64,000 nucleotides of DNA from positions 1 to 64,000 of the forward strand of contig CAIMLR010000028.1 of the NCBI GenBank assembly GCA_903842345.1, read 5' to 3'. Of the stretch, positions 9,298 to 20,648 are shown piece after piece. The position numbers were made by a program, and so were the translations under genes. Position 1 is the first letter of the stretch; the number at the start of each line of letters is the position of its first letter. Under the pieces are notes generated by a model, which did no database searches, was not told where the DNA came from, and saw only the letters and a program-made list of their open reading frames with translations. The stretch is from an uncultured Myxococcales bacterium. GTDB lineage: Bacteria > Myxococcota_A > UBA9042.

Positions 9298-10014
9298 GTG
9301 CTGGTGGATCCGCCGCAAGTCTTTGCCCGCAAACGTCCCATGCTCAGCCGCTGGTGGGTTCGCCTGCTCGTGTTTGCCGGGCTGGCATGCGGCGTGCCCG
9401 CTTGTCAGTGCGCGCTGCTCAACATCGTGGACCCGCCGTTTACGGAGACGATGTTGGCGCGCGCCGTCGAGACCGCCTGGGCGACCGGGGAATGGCGCAT
9501 GCCCGCGTATCGGTTCATGGCGCTGGGTGAAATGCCGCGGTCCGTGCTGACGTCCGCGATCGCCAGCGAAGACCGCAAGTTCTTTACCCACAACGGCTTT
9601 GACATGCCGGCGATCCGCCGCGCCTGGCGCGCGTACAACGGCCACGAATCGGGCAAGCTCATCGGCGGCAGCACGATCTCCCAGCAAGTCGCGCGCAACG
9701 TCTTCCTCTGGCAGCACCGGTCGTGGGTGCGCAAGGGCCTGGAGGCCTGGTACACGATTTGGCTGGAGATGATGGTGCCCAAGCGGCGGATTCTGGAGGT
9801 CTACGTCAACATCGCCGAGATGGGGCCGATGACGTTTGGCGTGCAGGCGGGCGCGCAATACTGGTACCACAAGCCGGCGGACAAGCTGAAGCCCGCGGAG
9901 TCGGCGCACCTGCTGGCGTTGCTGCCCTCGCCGCGCAAGTGGACGCCGCGCACGCCGTATGTGGAGTCGCGGGCGCGCTGGATTTTGGCGGCACCGCCGC
10001 GCTTGCCGTGGTAG
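9298..10014 (+). CDS. mtgA: Monofunctional biosynthetic peptidoglycan transglycosylase
   Basis: The protein polymerises lipid II into glycan strands at the outer face of the inner membrane. It has 238 residues, the normal MtgA length. An N-terminal hydrophobic anchor lies at about residues 20-40. The GT51 domain carries the ASEDRKFF motif with catalytic E91, followed by the family motifs GGSTISQQ and the second conserved block around EVYVNIAEMG. No transpeptidase domain follows, which separates it from class A PBPs. The GTG start six bases after the TPR lipoprotein is used; an ATG at 9340 would also keep the anchor and is possible, since neither has a strong ribosome binding site. Confidence 0.9.
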   Translation: MLVDPPQVFARKRPMLSRWWVRLLVFAGLACGVPACQCALLNIVDPPFTETMLARAVETAWATGEWRMPAYRFMALGEMPRSVLTSAIASEDRKFFTHNGFDMPAIRRAWRAYNGHESGKLIGGSTISQQVARNVFLWQHRSWVRKGLEAWYTIWLEMMVPKRRILEVYVNIAEMGPMTFGVQAGAQYWYHKPADKLKPAESAHLLALLPSPRKWTPRTPYVESRARWILAAPPRLPW

Positions 10015-10020
10015 CCGCCG

Positions 10021-11034
10021 TCAGGCGTCGAGCAGCCCGAGTGTTTCGGCCGCATCGCGCACCATCCGGTGCAGATCGGCGTCAGGATGGATGTCCAGCA
10101 CCGTCGCGAGCCGCGTCGGATCGGCGACAAGCGCCGCCACGTCGCCCGGACGCCGTCCGTGGACCTGCCGCGGCACGGGCTTGCCCAGCACGAGTTCGCA
10201 CGCGTCGATCACTTCCTTGACGCTGCGGCCATGGCCTGTGCCGACGTGCAGCACTTGAAATTCCGCTTCGCCGCTTACGGCCTGCTGCATCGCCAGCCGC
10301 GCGGATCGCACGAACGCCTCGACGACGTCGCGCACGTGCACGTAGTCGCGCAGGCAGGTGCCATCGGGGGTCGGGAAATCGTCGCCAAAAACGTGCAATG
10401 GCGGCAGTTCACCGGCCGCCGCGCGCAGGGCGAGCGGAATGAGGTGCGTCTCGGGGTCGTGCCGCTCGGCCAGCCCGTAGGCCGCACCGGCGACGTTGAA
10501 CAGCCGCAGCGCGACCGTCGCCATCCGGCCGAGATCGGCGGCGGCGCGCAACGTGTATTCGCCGCTGAGCTTGCTGGAGCCATACGGGCTCTCCGGTCCA
10601 ACGGGGGCGTCTTCGTCCAGCCGCTCGCCTACGCCCTTGAGCGGCCGCAGCACCGCCGCGGACGACGCCATCACCAGCGCCGGCACGCCCGCTTCCAGGC
10701 ACAGATCCGCGACGACCTGCGTGCCCACGGCGTTGACGTCGCGGTACAGCTGCGGAAACAGCGTGGATTCACCGACCTGAATCAGCCCGGCCAGGTGGAT
10801 GCACGCGTCCGGCGGCCGATCAAACAGGCGCAGCGCTTGGCGCACCGCGTCCGGATCGCGCACGTCGCCCACGATGAGCGGCACTTCGCGGGGCATTTGT
10901 TCGGCGTGACCGCGCTCCAAACTGTCCAGCGCGATCACGCGCGCGCCGTCCGCAAGCAGACGACGCAACAACGTTGTGCCGATGTAGCCAGCGGCGCCAG
11001 TGACGAGGACGGTGGAGGGAGAGGTGCTGAGCAT
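10021..11034 (-). CDS. galE: UDP-glucose 4-epimerase
   Basis: This is an extended short-chain dehydrogenase of 337 residues that should interconvert UDP-glucose and UDP-galactose for surface polysaccharide synthesis. The NAD-binding motif GAAGYIG is at residues 13-19. The catalytic pair is Y151 and K155 (YGSSK), with serines at 124-125 in the ASSAAV block. The GalE-specific segment DGTCLRDYVHVRD is intact. The length matches bacterial GalE (about 330-340). It converges on mtgA, leaving six bases between the stops, and diverges from carA. Related epimerases acting on GlcNAc or glucuronate cannot be ruled out from sequence alone. Confidence 0.85.
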   Translation of the reverse strand: MLSTSPSTVLVTGAAGYIGTTLLRRLLADGARVIALDSLERGHAEQMPREVPLIVGDVRDPDAVRQALRLFDRPPDACIHLAGLIQVGESTLFPQLYRDVNAVGTQVVADLCLEAGVPALVMASSAAVLRPLKGVGERLDEDAPVGPESPYGSSKLSGEYTLRAAADLGRMATVALRLFNVAGAAYGLAERHDPETHLIPLALRAAAGELPPLHVFGDDFPTPDGTCLRDYVHVRDVVEAFVRSARLAMQQAVSGEAEFQVLHVGTGHGRSVKEVIDACELVLGKPVPRQVHGRRPGDVAALVADPTRLATVLDIHPDADLHRMVRDAAETLGLLDA

Positions 11035-11116
11035 GGGTTTTGCCGGGCCTGACAGACGGGGGGGCCAACTTGTACCACGCTCTTCGCGGGTTCACCAAAC
11101 GTTCACTCCAAAGCCC

Positions 11117-11145
11117 TTGACCCTGCGGCGGCGCTCCCCTACCGT
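11117..11145 (+). promoter_or_regulatory. Candidate promoter of the carAB operon
   Basis: TTGACC and TACCGT are separated by 17 bases, about 40 bases before the carA ATG. The -35 element is nearly canonical and the -10 element is weak. No pyrimidine-responsive leader hairpin with a T-run is apparent in the short leader. Confidence 0.5.
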
Positions 11146-11183
11146 CCGCCCGCCCCGCCCAATGACGGGGGATTGGAGTCGCG

Positions 11184-12364
11184 ATGGACGGCATCCTGGT
11201 ACTTGAGGACGGCCATTTCTTCCGCGGCAAACGATTCGGCGGAGAATTCGCCGGATCGGGAACGCATGGCGCGGGTGAAGTGGTCTTCAACACTTCGTTG
11301 ACCGGTTATCAGGAAATCCTGACGGATCCGAGCTACGAAGGGCAGATCGTCACGCTGACGTATCCGCACATCGGCAACTATGGCGTCAATCCGGAAGATT
11401 CCGAGTCTTCCGGGCTGCGCGCGGCGGGTCTCATCTGCCGCGACTACCATCCGGTGCCGTCGAACTGGCGCTCCGATCGCTCGCTGGGCGACTACCTCGC
11501 GCTGGCCAACGTTCCGGCGCTGTGCGGCGTCGACACGCGGCGGTTGGTGCTGTTGATTCGCGACGTGGGCGCGCTCCGCGGCGTGATCCGCGCGTTTCCC
11601 GATGGCGACGATCTGCCGATCGCCGGTCGCGTGCGCCTGGACGAGCAGCGGCCGGGTGACATCGAGGATCCGCGCGTCGCCCTGTTGGCGCGTGAGGCGC
11701 AGGTGCATCCGTCGATGGCGGGACTCGACCTCGCGAGCCGCGTGACGTGCAAGCAGCCGTGGACCCTTGGACCCGCCAACGCCCGCAAGCATGTGGTGGC
11801 GATGGACTTCGGCATCAAGCTGAACATCGTGCATCAGCTGGTGGCGCTCGGTTGTCGCGTGACGGTGGTGCCGGCAACGACGACTGCGCTGGAAATCATG
11901 GCGCTGCAGCCCGATGGCGTGCTGTTGTCCAACGGTCCGGGCGATCCGGAGCCGGTGACGTACGCAGTCGACACCATTCGCTACCTGCTCGGCAAAGTGC
12001 CCATCTTTGGCATCTGCCTCGGCCACCAGTTGCTTGGGATCGCGTGCGGCGGCAAGACCTACAAATTGGGCTTTGGCCACCGCGGCGGCAACCATCCGGT
12101 GCGCGATCTCGACACCGGCCGCGTGGAAATCACCGCGCAGAATCACGGTTTCGCCGTCGCTGCGTCGTCGCTCAACGGCCGCGAAGTGGTCGTCACGCAC
12201 ACCAACCTGAACGACGACACGGTCGAAGGGCTGCGCCACAAGCGCTTCCCGGCGTTCTCCGTGCAATTCCACCCGGAAGCATCGCCAGGCCCGCACGACA
12301 GTCACCACTTGTTCAAGCGTTTTGCTGAGTTGATGGAGCGTCCCCTTAGCCCAGGAACCAAGTC

Positions 12365-12368
<4 letters not shown>
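11184..12368 (+). CDS. carA: Carbamoyl-phosphate synthase small (glutaminase) subunit
   Basis: CarA hydrolyses glutamine and channels ammonia to CarB for carbamoyl phosphate, the precursor of arginine and pyrimidines. The 394-residue protein has the N-terminal CPSase domain ([20 protein letters not shown]) and a C-terminal class I glutamine amidotransferase domain. The nucleophile is C278 in GICLGHQ, and the His-Glu pair lies in FHPEASPGP. The ATG has GGAG upstream. The stop codon overlaps the carB start by four bases (ATGA), indicating translational coupling. Confidence 0.97.
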
Positions 12369-15552
<3,184 letters not shown>

Positions 15553-15556
<4 letters not shown>

Positions 15557-15783
15557 ACGCGCTGCTCGCCGACCCGCTGCGTCTTGCCGTGGCGCTGGCG
15601 ACCGCGGTCGCTGGCCTCCTCGTATTCTGGCAAGGGCAGAAACGCCAGGAAACGCCGCAGCGCGTCGCGGGCGTGATCATCGCGCTCTCCCCGCTGGTGA
15701 TTCATGAGATGGACCACCTGCTCGGCTTCGTCGGCGGCGTCGGGCTGGGGCTGTGGATGTACCTGCGGGTGAATCGCCCCTGA
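15553..15783 (+). CDS. Small membrane protein coupled to carB
   Basis: The gene encodes 76 residues with hydrophobic segments at about 9-26, 37-50 and 55-72, and short basic loops (QGQKRQE, LRVNRP). It is not a family I recognise. Its ATG overlaps the carB stop (ATGA), so it depends on carB translation and is likely expressed with it. It ends 20 bases before the convergent Omp85-type gene. Membrane location is clear; any link to carbamoyl phosphate metabolism is only suggested by the coupling. Confidence 0.75.
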
Positions 15784-15792
15784 CGCGCAACC

Positions 15793-15810
15793 CGCGGTCG
15801 CGTTACCGCG
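15793..15810. terminator. Hairpin at the carB/Omp85 convergent junction
   Basis: CGCGGT pairs with ACCGCG across a six-base loop, overlapping the stop codon of the minus-strand gene. No T-run follows on either strand, so it is at best a weak bidirectional terminator. Confidence 0.35.
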
Positions 15811-17155
15811 AGGCCGGCTGCCATTTTCCGTCAAAGTACTGGTAGACGCCGATGCTCACGTCCGGGCAGAACGACCTGCCGCCGGTGCAGCCGTTGGCCA
15901 TCGGCACGGCGACGTCGACGCGCAGGCCAGAATCGACCATCCACGGGAACAGAATGCGCACGCCGGTGCCGGCTGAGAGCATCGGTCGCACGGTGCGGGT
16001 CTCGGTGGCTGCGATGCCGCCATCCACGAATACGGCGGGCTGGAGCGCGATCCACGTCGATTCCAGCGCGATGAAGCGCGTTTCCAAGTTGGCGATGGCA
16101 TAGCGGGACGTGCTGGCGAAGTTGTCCGTGTAGCCGCGGACTTCGTCCAGACCGCCGATGTAGAAGCGCAACTGCCGCGGTGCGTCGCCTTGCGCGCCCG
16201 CCTGGACGCGACCGGCGAAATTCCAGCGCTCGCCGACGGTGAGGAAGCCGACGCTTTCGACCCACACGCGGCCAAAGTCGTTGGCGAACGCCAGGCTCGG
16301 CGGCGCGGTTGTGACAAGCGAAGCGCGGATTTCAAGCGATATGCCCTCCTGCCGGATGCCCTCTGTGTCGACACGGCCGATCATGCTGGCGAGGCTGTAG
16401 GAGGCGGCCCACGCCTGCGGGGCATCGGGACCCGGGTCGCTGCCGTCCGGTGGGATGAAAGTGGTGCGCATCACATCCACGCGGCCGCCAATGCGGAAGG
16501 CGTCGTTCCAGCCGAGCCACGAGAGGTCGGTCGCAAAGCGCAGTCGCCGGTCGGCAAAGTCGCCGCGCGGGCGGACGAGTTGGTCGGCGAGCACAAGCCA
16601 GTCGATGTGCTTGCCGAGGAAACGCGGATCCCTGAACCACGCCTGAAAACCGTTGAAGTGCGTGAAGCGCTGGTATTGCGCGCCATATTCGAGGAAACGC
16701 CCCGCGAGGTTGGTGTCGGTCGCGCCGCCGCGCACCCAGGCGACGCCGCTGCCCGCGCCAAAGGCGAACAGCGGGTTGAGCGTCCAGCGTTCCTCCAACG
16801 TGAAGATCGCGATCACCTTGCCGTCACGGCGGATGATGTCGCCGGAGACGTGGCTGAAAATGTCGAGGTTCCACAGGCGCGTCAGGGCAAAATCCCACGT
16901 CTCCTGAATAACGCGCTCACCGGCGTTGAACGGCAGCTCGCGAAACACCACGTCGGGGTGCGTGCGCGTGAGGCCGGCAATCTCAATGGCGTCCACGACG
17001 ATGGGCAGGTCGACCGAGCTGGACTCGTGCACCGCCGCCTTCGCATGCCGACGCGCCGCAAGCGCGGGCAGCGCCGCCGTTGTCAGCAGCCAGCACAGGA
17101 GAAGTGGCTGGAGGAGCGTGAGGGGCCGTCGGCAACGCATCAGGGCAAGTCCCAT
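15803..17155 (-). CDS. Omp85-superfamily outer membrane protein with a single POTRA
   Basis: The 450-residue protein has a signal peptide (hydrophobic core about 14-32). One POTRA-like domain follows at about residues 50-125 (VDAIEIAGLTRTHPDVVF, then LWNLDIFSHV). The rest is a beta-barrel rich in alternating aromatic strands, ending in a typical outer-membrane strand, FDGKWQPASR. The loop motif YIGGLDEVRGY matches the conserved GG-VRGY signature of BamA/TamA/FhaC-type barrels. BamA has five POTRA domains and TamA three, so this is a reduced member whose substrate is unknown. Protein insertion, lipid transport or surface secretion are all possible. A GAGGGG precedes the start. Confidence 0.75.
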   Translation of the reverse strand: MGLALMRCRRPLTLLQPLLLCWLLTTAALPALAARRHAKAAVHESSSVDLPIVVDAIEIAGLTRTHPDVVFRELPFNAGERVIQETWDFALTRLWNLDIFSHVSGDIIRRDGKVIAIFTLEERWTLNPLFAFGAGSGVAWVRGGATDTNLAGRFLEYGAQYQRFTHFNGFQAWFRDPRFLGKHIDWLVLADQLVRPRGDFADRRLRFATDLSWLGWNDAFRIGGRVDVMRTTFIPPDGSDPGPDAPQAWAASYSLASMIGRVDTEGIRQEGISLEIRASLVTTAPPSLAFANDFGRVWVESVGFLTVGERWNFAGRVQAGAQGDAPRQLRFYIGGLDEVRGYTDNFASTSRYAIANLETRFIALESTWIALQPAVFVDGGIAATETRTVRPMLSAGTGVRILFPWMVDSGLRVDVAVPMANGCTGGRSFCPDVSIGVYQYFDGKWQPASR

Positions 17156-17499
17156 GACCCCTCACCGCGGACGCGCGGACAGGTCGAAAACCGCAAACTA
17201 CACGATTGTCTGTGGTGGGAAAACGCGGCGCTCATCGCGGCGGGGGCAGGTACTGGAAGCACACGAATCCCAAGGTAGCTGCGGGTGCAAGGCTGTCAAG
17301 GCGCACGATCCAGCCGATTCCCGCGCGTCCCGACTCCCGGTCTATTTTGCCGCGGCCTGCAGCGCGTCGCGGAAAATCGCCTATCTTGCATACAGTTGGG
17401 CTGCGGTCGGCGGTTTTTTCGGTATTCGTCGGAATGCCCGCTGCGCGTTTTTGCCCACTACACGTCGTCATGGTTACGACATTGTCCCGGAGAGTCTAC
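17156..17499. other. Intergenic region between divergent Omp85 and LEA-like genes
   Basis: The 344 bases hold no credible gene. Candidate promoter-like patches (CTATCTT, TTGCAT) around 17390-17400 are not well spaced. A GGCGGTTTTTTCGG run near 17415-17430 has no clear hairpin ahead of it. Confidence 0.3.
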
Positions 17500-17781
17500 A
17501 TGCCAGATCTGATCGACAAGGTTGCTGAAGCCGCTGAACACCTCAAAGATGTGGTGTCGGAGACGGCCAGCAAGGTCGTCCACGCGGCGACGGAAGCGCT
17601 CCACAAAGGCGAGCACGCGCTCAACCACACGGCGTCGAAGGCGTCCGATGCGACGGTGAAGGCGACTGCGGAAGCCAAGCAGGAGGGCGCCAAGGCCGCG
17701 CACAAGGCGGAGCATGCGGTGCATATAGCCGGCGACAAGGTCGTGCACGCGGGTGAGAAGCTCAAGAGCGTGGGTCGCTAG
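17500..17781 (+). CDS. LEA-like amphipathic helical protein
   Basis: The protein has 93 residues without signal peptide or cysteine. It is dominated by Ala, Lys, Glu and His in heptad/11-residue-like spacing (ETASKVVHAATEALHKGEH, KQEGAKAAHKAEH). This composition resembles group 3 LEA and phasin-like proteins, which stay disordered and fold into helices on drying or on surfaces. The ATG follows GGAGAG at good spacing; an in-frame ATG 30 bases upstream lacks one. A strong hairpin follows the stop. A stress-protectant or granule-associated role is inferred from composition only. Confidence 0.7.
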   Translation: MPDLIDKVAEAAEHLKDVVSETASKVVHAATEALHKGEHALNHTASKASDATVKATAEAKQEGAKAAHKAEHAVHIAGDKVVHAGEKLKSVGR

Positions 17782-17799
17782 TTCAATAGAAAGCAGCAT

Positions 17800-17828
17800 G
17801 CGGAGCGGGGAATCGCGCCTCGCTCCGC
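17800..17828. terminator. Hairpin between convergent genes
   Basis: GCGGAGCG (17800-17807) pairs with CGCTCCGC (17821-17828) over a 13-base loop. It lies 18 bases after the LEA-like gene stop and about 105 bases beyond the stop of the anti-sigma gene on the other strand. No T-run is present. Confidence 0.5.
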
Positions 17829-17935
17829 CCAGGCATGCGCAACGGGGCGCTGGCTGCCAATCGGGCGCGACCTGTTCCGCCCGTGCCCGTTCCCCGGTGC
17901 CGAAAACGACCTAAACCTGCGGGCGCGACGCGCCG

Positions 17936-19198
17936 TTACCGGTCAAACTGCGGTGCCTCGGCGTGCGGCTGCGGGGACGGCTGCACCGGCATCTGCTCGG
18001 GCGGCGGCATCTGCTGCGGGGGCAGCTCGATCACGATCGCGTGCGGCTGCAGCGCTGTCGCCGCCGGAAAGTTGAAAGCGCGGCTCGCCGGTTCGCCATG
18101 CGCCGGCACACTCGCCCGCTCCGCTTGGCGTGGCGCGGGTCGGCCGTTGGCCACCACCGGCGCGGTCGCAACCGGCGGCAGGACCGCGGCTTCTGCCGGA
18201 ACTGCAATCGGTGCAGCGGGTTCCGCCTGAGGCGCGGCCATCGCCGGCACCGCAACGGGCACGGCCGCCGGAATCGGCTCCAGCGCCATACGGCCACCGG
18301 CATACTGCCAACGGTTGCCCGCCCGCACCATCGTCAGGGTGTCGCCCGGCGCCGCATACGGGTCATCGGCCTGATCGACGCGCACGGCGCCTTCGGTCAC
18401 CTGAACAACCACGCCGGAATCGTTCTCGTCGTGGCGGATCACAAAGCGCGTGCCAACGACCGACGCGCGGAAGCCCGCGAACATCACGCCGTAGCGCTGG
18501 CCCGGCTTCAACTTGTCCACCTGGCATTCCACTTCGCCGTGACGCAGCCGCAGGAACGCGTCCCGATCGGCCATCGCCAGCACGTCCAACTCCGTGTCCG
18601 GCGCCAATTGCAGTTCAAACCGCCCCGGCACCACCACGCGGGCCATCGGGCCTTTCGCCGTGGGCGTCCGCAAGCGGTGGCCAAAGCGAATCGTGTCGCC
18701 GCCCGTCAGCTTGCGCCAACGGCCATCCTGCGCCGCCACTTCCACGTTGCCCTCAACAAGGCTCGTCACCACGCCCGGGCCGGGATTGTCGACCGACGGC
18801 GCCGTGGCCTCGACGACAAGCTGCTGAAACGCAACCTGATTGCGGTGCGACTTCTCAAGGAACGGGAGCGCAACCGTGAAGACGAGCGCGGCCGCCGTCG
18901 CCAGCGCCAGCCCCCAGACAAAGCCCGGGGAAACCCGCGGCGGCTTCTGCCAGCGTCCGGACATCAAGTGCACGCGCTCGTCCAGGCTCTGGCGCTGCTC
19001 AGCAGTCAAGCCCGGCGCCCGGCCGCGCAGCAGGAGCGTTTGATAGCGGCGGACGTCATCGGCCACCGTGCGGCAGCTCGTGCAGGCATCCAAGTGCGCG
19101 TGCAGCAACGCGTCCGCGGGCGTCTCGCGATGCCGCGCGTCCAGCAGATCGAGCCATACGGTCGCGTCCGGACACGGGTTCTGATTCATCGTGCTCAT
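17936..19198 (-). CDS. Zinc-finger anti-sigma factor with FecR domain
   Basis: The 420-residue protein begins with a ZAS-type zinc site H35-x3-C39-x2-C42, which normally holds an ECF sigma factor inactive. A single membrane helix lies at about 95-113. The periplasmic part carries a FecR domain (about 150-255, with GDTIRFGHRLRTP, then ASVVGTRFVIRHDE) and a long Pro/Ala-rich tail. Its start overlaps the sigma gene stop by four bases, so the pair is made together. No TonB receptor gene is adjacent, so the signal sensed by the FecR domain is unlikely to be ordinary ferric-citrate-type transport; cell-envelope sensing is inferred. Confidence 0.8.
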   Translation of the reverse strand: MSTMNQNPCPDATVWLDLLDARHRETPADALLHAHLDACTSCRTVADDVRRYQTLLLRGRAPGLTAEQRQSLDERVHLMSGRWQKPPRVSPGFVWGLALATAAALVFTVALPFLEKSHRNQVAFQQLVVEATAPSVDNPGPGVVTSLVEGNVEVAAQDGRWRKLTGGDTIRFGHRLRTPTAKGPMARVVVPGRFELQLAPDTELDVLAMADRDAFLRLRHGEVECQVDKLKPGQRYGVMFAGFRASVVGTRFVIRHDENDSGVVVQVTEGAVRVDQADDPYAAPGDTLTMVRAGNRWQYAGGRMALEPIPAAVPVAVPAMAAPQAEPAAPIAVPAEAAVLPPVATAPVVANGRPAPRQAERASVPAHGEPASRAFNFPAATALQPHAIVIELPPQQMPPPEQMPVQPSPQPHAEAPQFDR

Positions 19199-19815
19199 TT
19201 GATCACCTGTAGCGCGTGGCTGGGCAGGACGCCCTTGGCGCGCGCCGCTTCAAAAACTTCCTGTCTCGCGTGAAATAGCCGCGATTTCACGGTATTGACG
19301 CCGATGTCGAGCGTTGTGGCGATTTCCTCGAGGGACATGCCCTCCAGCTCGTACAGGGCAAAGACCACATATTTCTTCTCGGAAATGTCGCCGAGGACGT
19401 CGTACAGGGCGCGGCATGTGTCGCGCGCCTCGATGCGACCTTCCGTATGCGTAGCGCGGCTTTGCGACTCCATCACGTTGTCGAGTCCAACCCAGCGCAG
19501 CCAGCCTTTGCGCCGCCCGCGCCGCAGGTACTGTAGCGCGACGTTGACGGTGATCCGGTGCAGCCACGTGGTGAAGCGCGAGTCGCCGCGAAAGCGGTAG
19601 AGCGCCCGCTGCAGTTCGATGAACACGTCCTGCACCACGTCCTCGAGCTCGCTCGACGCGCCCAGCAGGTTGCGCGCCACGGACTCCACGCGCCGACTGT
19701 GCCGCCGGTAGAGGTCGCTCAACGCGTGGCCATTGCCTCGCTGGTAGGCCAGAACGAGCGCTTGATCCTGCGCGTCGGATTCCAGGCGTTCGTCGCGATC
19801 GGGAACTATCGCCAT
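19195..19815 (-). CDS. ECF-family RNA polymerase sigma factor
   Basis: The 206-residue protein has sigma region 2 (LYRRHSRRVESVARNLL, then ELEDVVQDVFIELQRAL and FTTWLHRITVNVALQYLRR) and region 4 (YELEGMSLEEIATTLDIGVNTVKSRLFHARQEV). It should direct polymerase to a small regulon, probably including its own promoter. The ATG start was chosen over an upstream TTG because AGGTAA lies eight bases before it. It is co-transcribed with the FecR-type anti-sigma factor. The divergent neighbour is the cohesin-domain lipoprotein, a plausible target. Confidence 0.88.
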   Translation of the reverse strand: MAIVPDRDERLESDAQDQALVLAYQRGNGHALSDLYRRHSRRVESVARNLLGASSELEDVVQDVFIELQRALYRFRGDSRFTTWLHRITVNVALQYLRRGRRKGWLRWVGLDNVMESQSRATHTEGRIEARDTCRALYDVLGDISEKKYVVFALYELEGMSLEEIATTLDIGVNTVKSRLFHARQEVFEAARAKGVLPSHALQVIK

Positions 19816-19880
19816 GTTCGTTACCTGTGCCACTTGCGCCCAACGCCCGAGCAAGGCGCCCGGATTCGTCAGTTCTGTTG

Positions 19881-19893
19881 CCGCAGCCTGCGG
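19881..19893. promoter_or_regulatory. Perfect palindrome in the sigma/cohesin divergent region
   Basis: CCGCAGCCTGCGG has 6-bp arms around a single central base. It sits 66 bases before the sigma factor start and upstream of the cohesin gene promoter candidate. It could be an operator; no regulator is known. Confidence 0.3.
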
Positions 19894-19924
19894 AAAGGAT
19901 CAAACGGTCGTCCGCGGATAGTCG

Positions 19925-19953
19925 TTGCGACTGGCGAGCCATTCCGCTACTTT
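19925..19953 (+). promoter_or_regulatory. Candidate promoter of the cohesin/dockerin operon
   Basis: TTGCGA and TACTTT are spaced by 17 bases, about 58 bases before the lipoprotein ATG. Both elements are imperfect, so use by the housekeeping sigma is tentative. Confidence 0.35.
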
Positions 19954-20010
19954 GCGCGCGCCGTCCGGCTGTTTCGCCGCCCGGGCTTCTGTAGCGCGAG
20001 AGGACTTTCC

Positions 20011-20640
20011 ATGCAAGTTCAAAATGTTGCCGCCGCGGTACTGTTGGCGCTGACGCTGACGGCCTGTGGCGAAGATACGCCGACCCAGGGCGCCGCGGAC
20101 GTCGAATCCGCTGGCGCTGACACGGACGCGCAAGTTGCTCCGGCGACTGACGGTCCAGTCTTCCTGCCGACAGGCGGAACGGCGACGACGGGCGCGGTTT
20201 CGATCGCCGGCAGTTGGACCGACACGCAGCGCGTGCGCGTGGAGGTTGCGATCAACAACTTCACTGATCTCTTTGGCATTTCCGGGCACTTTCACTACGA
20301 CCCGGCGGTCCTGCAGATGACCTTGCTGCAAGCGAACGCTGTGCCGTTGGGCGTCAAGAAGGACACGAGCGACTACAAGCCGCGCGCGGTGGCCAAGGAA
20401 GCGCCGGCCGGGCGAATCCTGTTGGGCGGTGCGCGGTTCTCCAACATTCCATCGCCGTTTGACACGCCCGCGGGCGTCGCGGTCGGCCGGGAAGTCTGGC
20501 TCGTCCTGGAATTCACCGTGCTGCAGAAAGTGCCGACGACGCTCGCCTTTGACCCGAACACGCTGGTCGTGCGCAACGGCGCCTACACCGACGTGCCGAC
20601 CGATTGGGGCCAGTTGCAGATCACCTGGACCGGGAAGTGA
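20011..20640 (+). CDS. Lipoprotein with cohesin-type domain
   Basis: A lipoprotein signal peptide ends in LTAC (C19), then an acidic, Ala/Asp-rich linker leads to a beta-sandwich domain at about residues 55-209. Its pattern follows cohesins: RVRVEVAINNFTDLFGISGHFHYDPAVLQ corresponds in order and spacing to the strand pair and FxYDPxVL motif of type I cohesins, and the final strand is LQITW. Cohesins bind dockerin modules with calcium. The next gene, eight bases downstream, encodes a peptidase ending in a dockerin, so this lipoprotein would be the membrane-anchored receptor. GAGAGGA precedes the ATG. An unrelated Ig-like fold is the main alternative. Confidence 0.75.
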   Translation: MQVQNVAAAVLLALTLTACGEDTPTQGAADVESAGADTDAQVAPATDGPVFLPTGGTATTGAVSIAGSWTDTQRVRVEVAINNFTDLFGISGHFHYDPAVLQMTLLQANAVPLGVKKDTSDYKPRAVAKEAPAGRILLGGARFSNIPSPFDTPAGVAVGREVWLVLEFTVLQKVPTTLAFDPNTLVVRNGAYTDVPTDWGQLQITWTGK

Positions 20641-20648
20641 GGCGCACA

